Assembly (NCBI GenBank): GCA_002436105.1
Contig: DIXU01000001.1
Span: 62,001-126,000 of the forward strand
DNA: 64,000 bases
DNA from: Candidatus Aminicenantes bacterium UBA6072
GTDB taxonomy: Bacteria > Acidobacteriota > Aminicenantia > UBA2199
Reading direction: 5' to 3'
In this document: in pieces, positions 63,658 to 64,000 of the stretch
Position numbering within the stretch: the stretch's first letter is position 1
Layout: the number at the start of each line of letters is the position of its first letter
Translations under genes and position numbers: made by a program
Notes under the pieces: generated by a model
Database searches by the model: none
What the model saw: the letters and a program-made list of their open reading frames with translations, nothing else
What the model was told of the DNA's origin: nothing

Positions 63658-64000
63658 GCCGCACGACGCTGATCATCAGGAACGACATCAAGCGCCGCCT
63701 GAAGGCGCCCATGGCCACGATCCTCTTCCTCATCATCCCGCTGGCCATGACCGCCGTCATCGGCATGGTCTTCGATCCCGGCGCGGACAACCGCACGAAG
63801 CTGCCCCCGATCCGGCTGCTGGTGGTGGACAACGACAAGGACCTCGCCGCCAAGTTCCTGCTCGGCGCCCTTGACCAGAAGGAACTCAAGGACATGTTCC
63901 AGGTGACCCTGACCGACGCGGCGGCGGGCGAGGCGCTGATGCGCAAGGGAAAGGCCTCGGCCATGCTGGTCATCCCCGAGCGCTTCAGCGACGACCTGGC
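63654..64000 (+). CDS. ABC-2 type permease, N-terminal part (cut by window edge)
   Basis: Frame from a TTG at 63654 that overlaps the ATPase stop, with AGGAG about 9 nt upstream. It runs open to the window end (115 codons). The visible part has a short N-terminus (IIRNDIKRRLKAPMATI), a transmembrane helix (LFLIIPLAMTAVIGMVF) and the start of a soluble domain (IRLLVVDNDKDLAAKFL, ASAMLVIPERFSDDL), the pattern of the ABC-2 membrane subunit with its large extracytoplasmic domain. Confidence 0.85.

Overview
The window is 64 kb of GC-rich bacterial chromosome with 55 recognisable protein genes, two tRNAs and one tmRNA, packed into tight and often overlapping operons. There are no phage genes, insertion sequences or CRISPR arrays. 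The gene mix includes meso-DAP-type peptidoglycan synthesis, an adenosylcobalamin ribonucleotide reductase, many S9/propeller/signalling proteins and lipoproteins with AT-rich promoters of near-consensus sigma-70 type. It suggests a diderm, probably anaerobic lineage near Acidobacteriota / Ca. Aminicenantota. That placement is inference from gene content only; 16S or marker phylogeny would be needed.

Layout. 0.1-4.1 kb (minus): purM, a six-repeat knot-type secreted protein, and the tungstate ABC transporter tupA-tupB-tupC, all overlapping. 4.2-5.8 kb (plus): comF and a secreted/membrane hypothetical. 5.8-6.4 kb: a gene-free patchwork of degenerate 6-8 bp tandem arrays. 6.4-9.2 kb (minus): lipoprotein, cyclophilin, murB. 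9.4-26.8 kb (minus): one very long dcw operon, mraZ-rsmH-ftsL-ftsI-murE-murF-murD-ftsW-murC-ftsQ-ftsA-ftsZ, continued without a break by hutI, amrB, pcnB and a DgkA-PAP2 fusion. mraY and murG are missing from their usual places. Three TGGGA boxes at mraZ form a textbook MraZ operator. 27-29 kb: class II RNR with a perfect promoter that carries a palindrome in its spacer. 29-36.5 kb: a GH20-like protein, a cNMP-FHA protein, birA, valS and a receiver protein with a PopZ-like tail. 36.6-41.1 kb (plus): B12-binding domain protein, M23 peptidase, lipoprotein, S9 peptidase.

41.1-46.4 kb is the most unusual part. Two hairpin-forming heptamer-repeat elements bracket a small PAS gene. Next come a propeller/Y_Y_Y receptor fused to a Ser/Thr kinase rather than a histidine kinase, a 67-residue protein in the same frame just upstream of it, and a divergent radical SAM/SPASM enzyme. 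46.4-56.6 kb (plus): CsgG-like protein, tRNA-Val, tRNA-Asp, ssrA, then amidase, GerMN, Fe-S oxidoreductase, GT-C-like membrane protein and an AlgI/AlgX-type acetylation pair. 56.6-60.2 kb (minus): oversized GlmS and CorA. 60.3-62.5 kb (minus): ECF sigma, zinc-finger anti-sigma and two Spy/CnrX-like periplasmic proteins, probably an envelope or metal stress circuit. 62.7 kb to the end: an ABC-2 exporter, cut by the window edge.

Several first genes of transcription units have a -10 box 6-9 nt before the ATG and no Shine-Dalgarno sequence, implying leaderless mRNAs. Many internal genes have strong SD sequences or 4/8-nt overlaps.
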